This document shows, piece by piece, positions 39,232-39,272 of a stretch of 39,272 nucleotides of DNA. The stretch lies in NCBI GenBank assembly GCA_903896615.1, contig CAITYM010000063.1:1-39272 (forward strand). Reading direction: 5' to 3'. Source of the stretch: an uncultured Burkholderiales bacterium. GTDB lineage: Bacteria; Pseudomonadota; Gammaproteobacteria; Burkholderiales; Burkholderiaceae_C. The stretch's first letter is position 1. Each line of letters opens with the position of its first letter. The notes beneath the pieces are model-generated. The model was not told where the DNA came from and made no database searches. It was given only the letters and a program-made list of their open reading frames with translations. A program made the translations under genes and the position numbers.

Positions 39232-39262
39232 AAAAAAGGGCGCGTCAGGTGATGACGCGCCC
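39232..39262 (-). terminator. strong intrinsic terminator of a gene outside the window
   Basis: GGGCGCGTCA (39238-39247) pairs with TGACGCGCCC (39253-39262), a perfect 10-bp GC-rich stem with a 5-nt loop. On the minus strand it is followed by six T (39237-39232). It should end a minus-strand gene lying beyond the right edge and separate it from lepA. Confidence 0.9.
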
Positions 39263-39272
39263 GGAACCAACA

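Noticed and set aside
1-39272. CRISPR arrays, insertion sequences, prophage or toxin-antitoxin genes
   Set aside because: No spaced direct repeats, transposase, integrase or terminal inverted repeats were seen on either strand.

Overview
The window looks like a chromosomal segment of a betaproteobacterium, most likely of the order Burkholderiales. The basis is gene order (mdh to acnB next to a GntR gene and sdhCDAB-sdhE-gltA; leuCDB-asd-fimV-truA-trpFBA-accD; lepA-lepB-rnc-era-recO-pdxJ-acpS-nagZ) and the character of the proteins. Base composition is moderate and intergenic DNA is AT-rich, which is low for the order and would suit a small-genome or freshwater relative. The species cannot be named from the sequence. 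No rRNA, tRNA, CRISPR array, insertion sequence or prophage was seen.

Layout. Positions 1-1085 (minus) hold the 5' part of a gene, running off the left edge, for a protein made almost entirely of 8-residue repeats. An AT-rich gap of about 610 bp follows, then a small 2-oxoglutarate/Fe(II)-oxygenase-like gene, then a UvrD-type helicase (minus) diverging from a GMP reductase (plus) with a near-consensus promoter. From 6.0 to 11.1 kb a minus-strand group reads mdh, a CitE-like CoA-ester lyase, a small exported protein, then aconitase B. It diverges from a GntR regulator that precedes sdhC-sdhD-sdhA-sdhB-sdhE-gltA, so 6-17.4 kb is a TCA-cycle block. After a strong terminator come a cysteine-rich hypothetical gene and a gap with an 11-bp tandem repeat. 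Next are leuC-leuD-leuB (leucine synthesis), asd, fimV, truA, trpF, trpB-trpA (tryptophan synthesis), accD (fatty-acid synthesis) and lysS, all on plus. From 31.1 kb to the end everything is on minus: a small zinc-ribbon protein, nagZ, acpS, pdxJ, recO, era, rnc, lepB and lepA, in transcription order lepA to nagZ with several overlaps of stop and start codons. The right edge carries the terminator of a further minus-strand gene outside the window.

Most of the window is conserved core metabolism, and no convincing new multi-gene system is present. The parts least explained by known families are the octapeptide-repeat protein and its upstream region, with a textbook ribosome site leading into an in-frame stop. 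Lesser items are the short tandem repeats before leuC and trpB, two perfect hairpins before fimV, two small cysteine-motif proteins, frequent TTG starts, and lysS following accD where related genomes usually have folC.
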